A stretch of DNA of 64,000 bases from Aquatica leii (lineage: Eukaryota > Arthropoda > Insecta > Coleoptera > Lampyridae). The position numbers and the translations under genes are program-made. The notes beneath the pieces are model-generated. The model searched no databases and was not told the DNA's origin. It saw only the letters and a program-made list of their open reading frames with translations. The stretch spans positions 130,280,545-130,344,544 of the forward strand of contig CM069433.1 of assembly GCA_035610365.1 (NCBI GenBank), written 5' to 3'. Positions 1-11,995 of this stretch are shown one piece after another (positions within the stretch are counted from its first letter, which is position 1; every line of letters starts with the position of its first letter).

Positions 1-37
1 AACATTAATCACTAAACATATGTATATCTCCCATCTA

Positions 38-178
38 CAGGGTGCGGCATTACTGCGTCAAAGTACGATATCTCAGTTATTATAGAAAACTAAGAAACTT
101 AAAAACTATCTACACACTTTAAAAACATTTTTGTTTATACATGGTGTTACGTATTACCAGAGTTAATGGGTCACCCTA
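38..178. mobile_element. Possible short mariner-type MITE
   Basis: A TA dinucleotide at 36-37 is followed by CAGGGTGCGGCATTA. About 140 bp later the sequence ends TAATGGGTCACCCTATA, which read on the other strand starts TATAGGGTGACCCATTA. The two ends match at most of roughly 17 positions and start with the AGGGTG typical of many insect mariner ends. No coding capacity. The repeat is short and imperfect, so this is a tentative call. Confidence 0.4.
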
Positions 179-362
179 TATATTTTTTAAAAATTAGATT
201 AAGCTCATCTCTCCCTTGCTTCTAATATAATAATTATGTTATACAAGGTATGTCAAAATTTATGGTAAATTGTATACGAGAATCAATTTCATTTCACGTC
301 CTGTACACCCTAGACAAAACAACTTCACAATAATTTTTTGCAGGTGTAATTTTTTTATATTA

Positions 363-434
363 CAGTGTTATAAGAAAGTGATATTTCTTTATTATTGCAA
401 CAATCAAATATTAGGCGAGCCAAATCTCGAGTAC
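363..434 (+). repeat. Left terminal inverted repeat of pogo-like element
   Basis: Matches the reverse complement of 2728-2799 over about 72 bp with scattered mismatches. It starts CAGTGTTATAAGAAAGTG, against CAGCGTTACGCGAAAGTG at the other end. Flanked outside by TA. Confidence 0.85.
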
Positions 435-948
435 AGTCAAATGGGATGACGTTAACAGTTTTTTTTAAGAAATCGTGAACTACACTAAAACTACACTGTG
501 TTTTGCATAAAAAATGTAATGTATTTGCACTATCTCTAATCCAAAATTATAAAGAAATTCAAATTAAATACTTGCTCCAAAATAATATTAACTTCATTCT
601 CAAAGTCATACTCAAATTGGGATGACTTTGATAGGCACGGTGTTTTTGCATCACAGCGAATGCTTCTGGTGTAACAGTTATCAAGTTAATCCATATTCCT
701 TCACTCTCAATATATTTTTTTATCAATGTTATAGGTGCGTGGGGCGACTATGTACTATAAACTAAAAGTAAGTAAGTAACATAAGAGTGAAAATAAAACT
801 TTAATTGGTATCAAATAAAACTTTATTTTGTATAAAAATAACAACACAGGTTTTTAGGTTAACCTAAAAGGACAGAAAAAGGTACAAGGCCTAGCACTAC
901 GCAAAATTTACCATGTAAAAACGTCAACCGATTTCTAAAATACAAATC

Positions 949-2615
949 TTATTCTGCGTTCTCAAAGGTTACTGTAAACAAGTTGTTAGGAACAATTTTA
1001 AAAGTTATTTTTGTAGTGTTTAATGACTTTAACCCATTGTAGTCATTCTCGTCTACTTGCCCTTCAATCTTGGCAACGTATCTATACTAGAATTTATGTT
1101 TTGAGACAACACTTTTACTAGAATGAATGTCCCAGGCACAAGATTCTTAGGGTCAGTGGGTAAATAATCTACTTCATCAGCAATGTCGTAGTTTACGTTC
1201 TCATAATCATCAGACTGTTCTTCCGAAATACAATTCATTTCTTCACTTTCGTCTGAATCATTTATTGGACAAGAAATGCTTTTTCCAGTTTCCACAGTTA
1301 ACTGTTTCTTTTTTTTTTGTTGCGAATTTCGAATATGGGTGCTGTTGTAACGTTTTTCGTTGGAATAGGACACGAGATTATTAGCAAAATCGGCGCCAAA
1401 GTGATTCACGTTATCAGTTCGGAATTTTATTTAAAATTTTAAGGGTTTCAGTGAGTAAATTCTCGTTGCTTCAAATTTGAACTTCAAATTGTGATTAATT
1501 GCTCCTTGCGAGTGAGTTCCTGCGGAATTAATTTTTTCTAATGTAACCTGCATAAGATGTGGAAATATTTTTTTCTTTAAAGAAGATTGTTTTGGGTTTT
1601 GATTTTTCCATTCCAATAATATTGACCTCCATGCACTCTTAAGGGCCTGAAGAAGCTAACGTCAACTGATTGCGTCAAATGAGTTAAATTTCGAGGGAGA
1701 CACAAAAAGCAATGTTATTTTGGATACACAAATCCAAAACTTTATCAGTAAAGTGTGACGACAAATTGTCGCCAATTAGAACTTTTTTCCGTGGCAAATT
1801 ATTAGCGTATAGTAAAAACGTGCTCTTAAACCAATCAGTAAAACGGCTAGCTTTAATCCAACAACTTTTCGATCTGTATCTGGATCCAGAGGTACAACAA
1901 CGGTTCTCACAACAAGGGGACCAGTCTCGGTCTAGCGGTCCCAGAGTTGCTCGGATTTGTAAATTACATAGGGAGGTAGGAAAATACCTGAAGCAGACCC
2001 ACAGAACATGATAGAAATGGGTATTTTGTGCCCCTGCAATACAGCCACTTCTTTTCCCCAGGATCATCGGCCAGGTTTGTTTCATCGTAATTCGGAGGTA
2101 CATTGACAATGCTAATTTATAAATTTTTAAGATATTGCCGGGTTACTTTAGGAGAAACACTAGCACGTGCACGTTTTATATCAACTGCTAGGCGCTGTGT
2201 CAAGCCTGATGTCTTTTAATCAGCGAATAAACCCAGTCTCGACCAGGAATATTATTTTTAAAACGGGAATCTGGCGTCTTTGTCTATCTAAGAATGATTT
2301 GGTAATTATTTGTAAATCTTCTACACCCAGCGGAAAACCCCAATCACCACAGAACGAACTATTGCATCTTCTTCTTGCTTGGTAAAAACAGGTTGTTTTT
2401 CATGCGACCGCACATGCATGCCTTTATATTTCCATTTCTTTAAACTCATTTTTCTCGTTAGCTACACGTTTTGTCCGTTCCAATTTTTCATAACCTACTG
2501 AACCCGCACAATCTACTAACCTTTCCAGCGTTATTTTTGGGGATGTTTTTGAAAAGGATATCTCTTTTAGTAAATTGTTTCTGCTAATAAACAATTTTGC
2601 AAGTATCCAGATCAC
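949..2615 (-). pseudogene. pogo-like transposase (DDE_1), broken
   Basis: This is the remnant of a transposase that would cut and join its own element. On the minus strand, pieces in different frames line up in family order. An N-terminal helix-turn-helix piece lies near 2424-2615. A CENPB-like segment follows near 2170-2400. The DDE region holds NYDETNLADDPG (first Asp, ~2075) and the block LIGDNLSSHFTDKVLDLC (second Asp, ~1750). Next come THLTQSVDVSFFRPLKSAW (~1650), a segment ending FEATRIYSLKPLKF (~1440), and an acidic C-terminus at about 950-1410. At least four changes of frame are needed, so it is a pseudogene. It is the only gene of the element at 363-2799. Confidence 0.85.
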
Positions 2616-2727
2616 GTATTTTAATTCCTCAAGAGGGAAGATAATTTCAAATAATATTTATGAGTTTACAAATTATTACGCAATACAAAATGATTGCTCA
2701 GTAATATATATCAGTATCAACTACTAT

Positions 2728-2799
2728 GTGCTTGAGGTTTGGCTCGCCCAATATTTAATTGTTGCAATAATAAAAAAGTAGCACTTTCGCGTAACGCTG
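2728..2799 (-). repeat. Right terminal inverted repeat of pogo-like element
   Basis: Reverse complement partner of 363-434; flanked outside by TA at 2800-2801. Confidence 0.85.
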
Positions 2800-2801
2800 T
2801 A

Positions 2802-5140
2802 GTAATATCAAAAAATTATATATGTACTTTTTTATATTAACAAATTAAGTGTCTAGAAACACGAAGCCACTTATTGTTTTTTCGAAAAATCTAGTTTGTC
2901 GTTTGAATAAATTTTTAACTGTTTCTCTATTATTTGTTTATTGTTATTATTCAATTTTTTATGACATGTAAATGTAAATATTAGTAGTTCATACTTTTAA
3001 AATAAAATATGTAGTTTTAATTTTTTAAATAAGTTGTTGCTGTATAATGTTATAAATAAATTTATATTGACGGTAATATTATGCTTGTTGTTTGAATTAG
3101 CATATATAAACTTTAAAATTGTACCAGTATGGTTTCTACAAAATAATAATATTTTACAGATACATTTATTATAAATAAACTAGCCCTTTTTGAGACTTGT
3201 CTAGAAAAAGTAATGTGAATAGCAATATTTAAAGAATGATGGATTGGCGCAAACTCAAATTAAGAACTAACAAGCATAATAAAAAAATTGTTAAAATAAA
3301 TAATCAAAAAATTAAATTAAAGCATTTCATAAAAGTATACAAAAAAAATTAAACTAATTCAGTCTAGTTCATTAAATATATGTCGGTGACGTTTAAAGCA
3401 AAATTCAAACAATTACATAATCTGGCTCTAATTTCTTTCATTACAGTTTATTAAAACAATAATTGAGAAGTATTAAATTGAAAGTTATTTTTATTCTTTT
3501 GTAAGGTGTGGCAGTTTACCGTGAATGACATCTGGAGATTTTAACGTTGGATGAGAACACGAACACCTATTGTATCTTGTAAGATATACCAGCAGGTTGA
3601 GTGTTTATTTAAAGGAAATACTGCCTTATCATAGTTAAAGGTGTGTCCAAATACAGTAAGAATAGTTCCATCACAACAATCGTTTATTTTATTGACCATT
3701 TGCCACTACGTCAAGGCAAGCAGATTGTTGATAAATAAAATAGATTATATAAACGTTATTAATAATTAATATGGGTCTGTTATAGATGCATATTACATCA
3801 CATTTACGCAAGCACGTGGCCGGATATTAAAATGCTCTAAGCTTTTATACACAATAGATTTGAAAGCCAGTTGATCTATTGATAATTACGGAAACATGTT
3901 TACGAAATTTAAAAAACAAAAATTATTTTTAGCTCTTCTTATTAGTCTACCATACTACTTTTAACTGTAATTTATTATACAAAAAACGCACAACTGAAAT
4001 TCGTGACATGTCTAAAGTACATTACAAGTTCGAAAATTTATTGTTTAATCTAAACGAAGCTCAATAACAATAAAACCGATACTATCAAGAATGTAGTCGA
4101 CAAATTTGTGTCATTATCATTTAAACGAGCCACAACGAGGTTAGATTTTTTTTAAGGCTATAAACCTTTTTATGCTCTAATTCTGATTCCTTTATTCATT
4201 TATGTCGCTTCGGTTTCCTATAAACGTTAACAATTATATACTTAAACGATATCGGCCAATCTTTCGATTTAACATTAAAACCGGTTAGTAATTTTCAGCA
4301 AAAGGGCGAGAAAAGCAATAACATAAAGCAGATTTAGTAATGTTGAATCAGTTACATATACAAAATCCTACACAATGGCAATTGTCGAAGGGTGGGGACA
4401 GTAAATCTCGAAAGACGTTAAGTCTGATAGTGCCCTGCAATTATTTATCGGAATAGACCTGAAAACAATCAACAGCAGTTCTAAAACAATAGTAGGCGTG
4501 TCGATCAACTGTAACTATAGTTATTATTATTCTTAGATCGCTATGTCTAGCACGCGTTAATTTTTAATATTTATTTTCGAATTGTTTTGTAGACTAAAGA
4601 TTTTAATGTCTTATATCACGCATGTATATAATTATGTTAACATCTGTATAAGATGTGATGTTATTCAATAATATTTAACAAAAATAATCGTACCTACTCA
4701 TACTATGTTTTGAATCAAATACAGATGAATCACAATTATTTTTTTGAAGCGCAAATAATCACGAGACTGATTGTATAAGATGGTACTGGTACATTAAACT
4801 TCATGATTAGTAAATTTAAAACATGTACGCTGAACGTAATGGGTATAAGACCTAATCACGTCATTAAACCAAAAAGGAAAGAAGGTGGTTGCGGTGTTTA
4901 CTCACTTTTAATAATAAAGGTGCTATGTGAAGATGACAACAGTGGCAACAATGACTCTGAGAACAAACACGCATGACCTTTAACATGATGCTGTAATCAA
5001 GTGGAAAACTGGATTAAACTAACATAAAAAAGCAAATAAAAGTAAAATAAAGTTACTTGTTGTCAGGTGTGGATGCAAATTAGGGCGAAATTAAAGTAAA
5101 ATAATAAAGTACATAATTGTAATTGAGAAATAAAATTGGC
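2802..5140. other. AT-rich sequence, nothing recognised
   Basis: About 2.3 kb of AT-rich sequence without a supported reading frame, inverted-repeat pair or RNA gene that I can see. Confidence 0.6.
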
Positions 5141-5870
5141 ATGGAAGTTAAAAATGCTGTAGACAAAGTATCTGCCTGTAGAACAAAACAAAAATCTGAG
5201 TTTTATATAAAAACCGTAAAATTATTACACAAACTTGAAGATATTGATGAATTAGAGTTAGCTTATTTATGAAACAATTGGTGATGTTGGCATTAAAGTG
5301 TTTAATGAATTATCTGTAGATAAACGAACAAAATTAAATGACAATTCTGCTGAATTTGACAAAAAATTAAAACAAAAGAAAAATATAACTATTGAGACAT
5401 TTAAGTTTAACGGAAACTAAGCTCAGGGTCAAGACATTCAGTCTTGTATAAACAAATTAAACAAACAAGCAAATTGTTGTGAATTTTAATGTTCAAGCTG
5501 CTCTAAGTCGTATATGAATATAATGGTTAAAGACAGATTTATTATAGGTTTAATTGATAAAATGTTACAAAGAATACCAAGGAATGATAATATGTAATTA
5601 AGAAAATTGTTGAGTCTTGTAAAGCTGTAGGAATATGTGAAGAATATTCAAAAAAGTTGAACCCAGAAATGTCTGTAAATATAGCAAGAGTAATAAGAAT
5701 TTGTACCAATTGTTCGTACACTCATAACTATACCTACTAGAAGAAGCCATGGAAGACTCAATCACCAATACAGAACCAAAAACAAACAAAGGACAAGAGA
5801 GCAAAATACACTGTAATGAAGTAGAAGAAGGAAAGTACAAGCCTGAAGAAATGCAAGAAGATTTTTAGGC

Positions 5871-5878
5871 TTTTTAGG
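5871..5878. repeat. hAT target-site duplication, left copy
   Basis: TTTTTAGG immediately before the element; identical to 7785-7792. Confidence 0.9.
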
Positions 5879-7784
5879 CAGGGCCGGATTAAGACAGTCA
5901 TTGGCCTTAGGCTACTTATCATTTGGGGCCGTTTTTTATTCACACGTAGGTATCTACCAGTATTATATTATCTGCATATCAAAACTATACACATCACATA
6001 CAAATAAATCTTTTTAATATACAAAAAACAATTAGGTATTTATAAAATATAAAATTCAACGTAATAAACACTTAGAAATGAACATTTCTACATTTCAATA
6101 AAGCAAAATCTTCACGAATATTTTCAAATTCAATAGATTTTAACAAATCTGAGTTTAGAGATAAAATTGAAAGATTTACTAGTTTTTCATGAGCAAAATT
6201 ACTTCTCCTAAAATTTTTTACTCTATTGAGGGTTGAAAACGATCTTTCTCCTGCACAATTGGTTGCAGGTATACTCAAAAATATTCGCAAGACAACATAC
6301 ATTAGGAAACGTTGCAATTACGTTCTCTTTGCGTATTAATTTAAGCATACTTGTAACATCAAAGGAAATATCTTTTACACTGGTTACTGCTTCTATAAAA
6401 TATTTAAATTGAACACATTCTTCAGGAAAGCTTTCATCTAAGTCGTTGCAATACATGTTTTTTAAATTTGTTGCTTTTTCAATTATTGATTCTGGTAACA
6501 TTTCAGTCAGTTTGGATAAAAATCCAAAATTCTTTGCAAAACTGTCGTTCATTAGTTATTTTATCAATCACAACGTAAAAAATATTAAGTTTCATATCTC
6601 TTAGTCCATCAAAAACAGTTTCATGTTGAGTTGATTCTCCACTTTGAAGTTTGCGAATTTTTATTCGCTTCGTATCACGTCTGTATACATTGCAGTTTGT
6701 CAATTTCTTCCCTTCTTTTTCATACATTTCAAAGTTGTTTCTTAATTGTTTTACATAAAGTAAAAGAGAATCATACAAACTTACTACATTTAAAACATAA
6801 ATATCCGTACTTTGCAGAGATTTGCTTGTTTTATCAAAATGGTCCACAACTTCACTCCAAAAAGCTACCATTATCCCTATTTCTAATTGAGACATTTTTT
6901 GTAAGGAGTCCTGTTGCTTCCAGTTTTGTCACGGATGATTGTGTAAAGTCCTTTGCTATATGTTGAATGGCATCTTTTATGCAAGTAAGTCCGCGATAGA
7001 GTGCTTTACAACAATCTGCTCTAGCTGACCATCTTGTTGCTGACAATCTCTTTACAGATATTGCGTGTTCTTTTAGTAGATAATGGTTCATGGTTTGCCA
7101 TCTACCAGTAGATCCAGAAAAGAAGTTATATATTTGTTCCACAAAGAAGAAAAACGAAGAGGCTTCTTCACAAGACTCTGCTGCGCATGTTCCTACTAAA
7201 TTTAAGGAATGGGCTGCGCAAGGAACGAAAGTAGCTAATTTATGATGAAGTATTCTCGCTTGTAATCCCGAGTACTTGCCGGACATGTTACTGGCATTGT
7301 CATAGGTTTGACCTCTGCAGTCTTGAATATTCAAAGACAATTTTTCTAGAAAATTCAAAATTTCTATTTCCATGTCTGCTCCTTTATGACCTATATTTTC
7401 CAAAAAAGTAATAAAACGTTCTACTGGCGTGCCATCTTTTAAAACATATCTTAAAATCAAAGTCAGCTGATCTGTATGCGACACATCTGGTGTTAGTCTA
7501 AACAAAAACGAATGTGCGGAGTAGCGGAGTGTGCCATTAAGATAAATTTATCCGTGTTAAGAAATGTATTTTGTTTTTTTTATTTTTCTAAGTAATGTCG
7601 GTAACGTAGCTGTGTTAAAAGGTAATACAATATCCGAACGCAATATAATATTGACTACAGTTTTTATTTGTATTAAGGTGATCATTGACGGGACTTCGTA
7701 CGTAGGCCTTTGCGGCTGCGGGCCCCCTTGGGCCGCAGGCCCCTAGGCTATAGCCTATGTAGCCTATTGGGTAATACGGCGCTG
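5879..7784 (-). mobile_element. hAT transposon inserted in gypsy fossil
   Basis: Both boundaries are visible. The left end reads CAGGGCCGGATTAAG; the right end, read on the other strand, starts CAGCGCCGTATTAC. These are short imperfect inverted ends of hAT type. An exact 8-bp duplication, TTTTTAGG, flanks the element (5871-5878 and 7785-7792), and 8 bp is the length made by hAT transposases. The minus strand carries a hAT transposase without its N-terminal part. Subterminal DNA near 7700-7760 is GC-rich and internally repetitive. The copy is about 1.9 kb and seems to have lost part of its interior. Confidence 0.92.
6072..7505 (-). pseudogene. hAT transposase (ZMYM/DUF4371-like), broken and N-truncated
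   Basis: Minus-strand pieces in three frames give most of a hAT transposase. From the N-terminal side: TPDVSHTDQLTLILRYV (start of the catalytic RNase-H-like fold), CRGQTYDNASNMSGKYSGL (second catalytic Asp region), CAAHSLNLVG, and a middle helical region (6503-6895). The C-terminal dimerisation part follows with CAGERSFSTLNRVK, which carries the catalytic Glu (about 6200-6260). The family is usually 600-800 residues and begins with a zinc finger; that N-terminal portion is absent here. At least two frameshifts separate the pieces. It belongs to the element at 5879-7784. Family assignment is firm; activity is excluded. Confidence 0.88.
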
Positions 7785-7792
7785 TTTTTAGG
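7785..7792. repeat. hAT target-site duplication, right copy
   Basis: TTTTTAGG immediately after the element; identical to 5871-5878. Confidence 0.9.
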
Positions 7793-8623
7793 TAACCTCC
7801 AAATAAATAAAATTGAAATGTTGAACAAGAAATTAATTTTAAGATTGTAGACTGTCGTTGTCGACCATTATTAGGTTTAAGTGATTGCATCAAATTTAAT
7901 ATTATCAAAGAAATGCATTCAGTAGTAAAGGAAAGATTATTTACGAAAGACAAATTGTTAAATGAATACAAAAGAGCATTTGAAGGAATAGATCAAATAC
8001 GAGATCTAATAAATAGGAAACTAAAAAAAGACCATGTGCCAAGCATACAGTGTAACAAAAGACTTGCGTACACACTGAATACAGATGAAAAAACTGTTTG
8101 GATTAATTAGAAAAAAATAAATTGTTCAAACAGTTAATTATCCTACTAAATGGGTAAATAGTCTATTATAATTCAAAAAACGTGACAAATCAGTAAGAAT
8201 GTGTTTAGATCCTAAACCATTAAACAAATACGTTTATAGATAACAAAAACAATTATCTCACAACTGAGTGGTAAAAATATAATCACTGTAATAGACATGA
8301 AGAAAGGATTTGGAAACTAACATTAGACAAAGTTTTTACGAATGCCTTTTAGTTCCATTACTTCGCATACGGACCAGATGTAGTTGTTCAAACTGACCAC
8401 AAGCCTCTGATTGCAATTTTAAACAAGGTTATAAATCAAATTAGTGCAAGATTACAAAGAATATTGCTTTAACTTCTGCGAAATGTTAAACAAGTGCGAG
8501 ACAATCTTTAATATGGCAAAAAATGAGTCATGATATAGAAAGACACATAAAGAATTGTGAATTGTGTCGACATCCAAAATCTAATAAAATGTAACGTTTT
8601 AATGAATGCACCTCGCACGTATA

Positions 8624-8711
8624 CAGGGTGTCCTCGAAATACGAGCATTAATTTTAACAGGACGCGGTTCAAATTCAGTAAAATCGATTTATAAAAAAAA
8701 CTATAATAACA
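8624..8711 (+). repeat. Left inverted end of mariner
   Basis: About 88 bp, imperfect reverse complement of 10530-10617, beginning CAGGGTGTCC. Confidence 0.88.
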
Positions 8712-9161
8712 TTTTGATAATAACGAACTTGCAATTTTTAAGAATTTAAGAGAAAAGTTTTACTACCGCCGGTTCATATGTTTATTCTTTGCATTTTTTT
8801 TGTTTGCTTAGTTCCATGACCTTAAGTCGTCTTGGCGTCGATAAGAAACCAGAAGTGTTTGAACTGTCAGCATTAAAAGGATGATAGTACAGAACCCGTA
8901 ATTTGTGTGACAAATAACCCGTTCCGTTTAAAGTATGAGCAGTTCGATTAACGTACAATTACATTAATTATTTAAAAACGTTGTTGGTACAATTAAACTA
9001 CATCTAATTAACTAATTACTACTACTCCAATAAATTAATGCTGTTTAAATTCTACAGTAATATTTAAAAATACTTTCAATTAATAATACTTTAATATTGT
9101 TCTTATTTGATACTGTCAAAAGTTCAACGTATCATAAAAAACTATCGATTTTTGTCGAATT

Positions 9162-10197
9162 TTATAAAAAATGTTCAAAGTTCTGTCCACCTTCCTGGAT
9201 ACACAATATCACTCGACGTAACTACGGATTTGTGCAATTCCGTAGTTCATTCTGTAAAAAGAATTATTTCCGTGGCATTTTCTATTCGTTCTCGTAATTC
9301 TTGTAGTGTTAATTTCTGTGGCATACACAGTATTTTTCAAATGACCCCATAAGTAAAAATCAATGGTGTGTAGATCCGAAGAACGCGGTGGCCAAGATAC
9401 TGGTCCTCCACGACCAATCCACTTGTTTCAAAAAACATTGTTTAGATGTAGCCGAACCATCATGAAGAAACCACATGTGTTGATGTACATTCAACGGCAC
9501 AACTTCTAATAGTTCAGGCAAATTATTTTGCAAAAATAATAAATACGATTGACCTGTTATACGTTCAGGTAACACAAAAGGGCCAATCAATTGACCGCCG
9601 ACAATACCTGACCATAGAATTATCGAAAATCGATGTTGAAAATGAACCCTTCTTGTCGCATGTGAGTTCTCAAAATTCTAAACGTGGCTGTTATGGAAGT
9701 TAGACATTTCATTTCTACTAAACGTTGCTTCGTCTGTTACCTCTTTAGTGTTCATTTACAGCGCATTGCTCATGTAACCAATTACATAAAGCAATGCGTT
9801 GAGGGTAATCTGCGGAGTTTAAAGCTTGAACGCGTTGAATATGGTACGGATATAAAAATTCTTCTCTTAGGGTACGTCACACTACGTTTCTGGATACATT
9901 CACTTCTCGTGCGATTGTACGAACATTAAAAGTGGGATTATTTACAAGATCCAATATTTCTTCTTCGGCTTCCATAACACGTCGTGTTCTAGCGCGTCCG
10001 GCATTCCGACTCCGTTTTAACCTTAGGTCGCCAGTATCACGTACACGTTGAACAGCATTTAGAAATGTTGTAGATGCTGGATGTTGTATTCTAGGAAAAC
10101 GTTCAGCGTAAATACGTGAAGCTTCTGCTGCGTTTTGAAGCACTTCACCATAAATTAAAACCATGTCTATTAATTCTTGATTCGGGAATTGACCCAT
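9162..10197 (-). pseudogene. Mariner-type transposase with DUF4817 N-terminus, broken
   Basis: The likely start is the Met at 10197, giving MGQFPNQELIDMVLIYGEV. This is the DUF4817 DNA-binding domain common in insect mariners, followed by YAERFPRIQHPAS and a second helix-turn-helix (VRTIAREVNVSRNVV). The DDE part is recognisable as GPFVLPERITGQSYLLFL, the HDGSA block with the second catalytic Asp, and a segment matching GHLKNTVYATEI. The C-terminus resembles CIQEGGQNFEHFL with a stop near 9162. Full length would be about 345 residues. Several frameshifts and stops between about 9350 and 9870 make it a pseudogene. Confidence 0.88.
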
Positions 10198-10529
10198 AAT
10201 ATTGATCACAATACGATAAATAAAAAATAATATTAAATAACAATTAGCAAATTACGAATAATAAACAATAATACTAAACAACGAACAACAAATAAAGACA
10301 AACTCAGAAACGAAGTATACGATTAAGTTAACGTAACAAAACTGACCAATGAATCTATTGACGAAATCTGTACCAATGACCTCAAATCTACAAAATTGCA
10401 ATTGTGCTTATGCATCATATGATAAGATGTGTCGCCAAAGTTGCTTAAAATGCGTAGGTGTATAGTCAGTGGTTCTCAAACAATTTTTCCATTAAATTTA
10501 AAAAACCTCTAAATCCATATTTTTAAATT

Positions 10530-10617
10530 TTTATTATAATTTTTTTTTGTAAATCGATTCTACTTGGCTCTAACCACGTCCTGTTAAAAATAATGCTCGT
10601 ATTTCAGGGACACCCTG
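10530..10617 (-). repeat. Right inverted end of mariner
   Basis: Partner of 8624-8711; flanked by TATA at 10618-10621. Confidence 0.88.
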
Positions 10618-10879
10618 TATAAGTCATTGCAACTTTGCCAAGCAATTTAATAATTTTAAACCCGCTAGATAAAGGGGGTTTTGTTTGGAATTGGCGAATT
10701 TGTTATGCCAATTAATTAGGCGTAATTACTATTTAAATTTACTAGGAAACCGTTTTGAAAAACGGTAAATTTTGGATAGGAGATAATCGTAGTTTAAAAA
10801 TTACAGGTTTTCTGGTTTAAGCATACATTAATCTTGAATAAATTGCAGATTTTATTTAAGTTGAATTGTAATAAGTTTG

Positions 10880-11324
10880 GAGAAATACGAATCCGTGTAG
10901 CGGTTTTACAAAAGCTTCAAGAATTTCAGAATAACAGGGACTGTAACTCGACGCAAACCACCAGGTGCCGTTCGTGCTGCACGAACACCATAGAGCATTG
11001 ACAGAGCAAGCGGGGCAATATTGAAGAGCCCGCATTGTTCTGTTACCGAACATTGGAAGAATTGAAGGATGCCATTCGCCGTGAATCGCAGGAAATTGGT
11101 TAAAAATTGTTGGAAGATGTAATCACCAACTTTGAACGTTGGGTTGAAATTTGCATTGCAGGAGGAGGCCGTCATTTAAGTGATGTTATTTTTCGTACAT
11201 AGTAAAATAAACATTTATTTCTCGTACATAGTAAATGGCATTATATAATGATTAATGTTATGTTAATAAATATCAACGGAATACTCATTATTTTAAAAAA
11301 ATGCGATTCCTCTGAATGACCCTG
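10880..11324 (+). mobile_element. Internally deleted mariner remnant
   Basis: On the plus strand a piece reading TVTRRKPPGAVRAARTP (about 10935-10990) resembles the segment just after the DUF4817 domain of insect mariners. It is soon followed by LEELKDAIRREI and, in another frame, GGGRHLSDVIF, which resemble the transposase C-terminus. The whole catalytic core is missing between them. The right end, read on the minus strand from 11324, starts CAGGGTCATTCAGAGG and is followed by TA. I found no left inverted end. It is a different mariner family from the copy at 8624-10617, judged by its end sequence. Confidence 0.65.
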
Positions 11325-11534
11325 TATAATAATAGGTCATATATTGTTAGAAATGTGAATAGTAGGAAATATAGGACTTAAAACCATCATGATTAAGAGT
11401 TGATATAAATTACAACTCAAATTTAGTTTATTAAGATTATGACTTAGTAGGTAATGAGCTCGATTATGTTAGAAAGGGTATGAATAGCTCAATCAAGGTA
11501 GCTCCCTACTTTTATTTTTTGAGATAATATTTCA

Positions 11535-11995
11535 ATGCAATAAATTGTGCTAATATTATTTTAAATTGTGCTTAACTTTAAATTAATAAAAAAATTGAGG
11601 CAAGTCCGGGGGCTAACTTGTGCTCCCCACTTTTTTCACTTTTTTACAATTTTATTATTATTTTTAACTGTGCTCAATTTTAAATTAAAACAAATCCGGG
11701 GACTAACCATCAGCCCCCCGTTTTCTATTGAATTTTTACTTGTCTAATTATGCTCGTTTTGTGCTAAATGTTGCTAACACTAAATTCAATTATACTGATT
11801 TCTAAGCCGATAAAAAAATTTAAACATAATTCGGAGACGTATATGCATGCTAAATTGTGCTGATATTGTTTCTAGCTAGCGGTCAAATTAGCCCCCGACT
11901 TTGTTTTGATTTTGTAATCAATTTCAAATTGAGCACAATTAAAAATAATAGCGGCACAATTGAGTACAACACGAGCACAATTAAATAAGCAGCGT
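11535..11995. repeat. Direct and inverted repeats around a CCGGGG motif
   Basis: Two direct units (about 11540-11640 and 11650-11730) each hold a GTGCT(T/C)AA-type block, a run of T/A, then TCCGGGG(G)ACTAA or TCCGGGGGCTAA and a C-rich string. A third unit is inverted (about 11880-11990). On the minus strand it reads TTAATTGTGCTCAATTTGAA, then CGGGGGCTAATTT. GTGCTCAATTT or AGCACAATT recurs across the block. No coding sequence. It may be the end structure of a non-autonomous element, but I see no clear target duplication. Confidence 0.6.

Larger units (their letters stand above)
363..2799 (-). mobile_element. Decayed pogo/Tigger-like DNA transposon
   Basis: The element is bounded by imperfect inverted repeats of about 72 bp (363-434 and 2728-2799). 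They share blocks such as TTATTATTGCAACAAT and GGCGAGCCAAA. A TA lies directly outside each end (361-362 and 2800-2801), as expected for the Tc1/mariner/pogo superfamily. The interior carries, on the minus strand, remnants of a CENP-B/DDE_1-type transposase. The transposase is broken by several frameshifts and stops, so the copy cannot be autonomous. Family assignment rests on the protein fragments; ends and target duplication are read directly from the sequence. Confidence 0.9.
5141..8619 (+). mobile_element. Ty3/gypsy LTR-retrotransposon fossil (interrupted)
   Basis: A fossil of a Ty3/gypsy retrotransposon on the plus strand. A gag-like region lies before the hAT insertion (about 5141-5870). 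A pol-like region lies after it (about 7793-8619), with recognisable reverse transcriptase, RNase H and integrase zinc-finger similarity. The element is heavily broken, with many breaks, and looks old. Long terminal repeats were not found in the window. A hAT transposon sits inside it (5879-7784) and a mariner at its right edge (8624-10617); some gypsy sequence may continue past the mariner to about 10.85 kb, but I cannot support that firmly. Confidence 0.75.
8624..10617 (-). mobile_element. Mariner-like element with ~88-bp inverted ends
   Basis: The element starts CAGGGTGTCCTCGAAATACG and ends with the reverse complement of CAGGGTGTCCCTGAAATACG. The match runs inward for about 88 bp (8624-8711 and 10530-10617), including an AATCGATTTA-type block. 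TATA lies on both outer sides (8620-8623 and 10618-10621), consistent with a TA target duplicated inside TATA. The single gene is a minus-strand transposase (9162-10197) that is broken. It is inserted in, or at the right edge of, the gypsy fossil, because gypsy integrase-like sequence ends directly at its left end. Confidence 0.92.
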
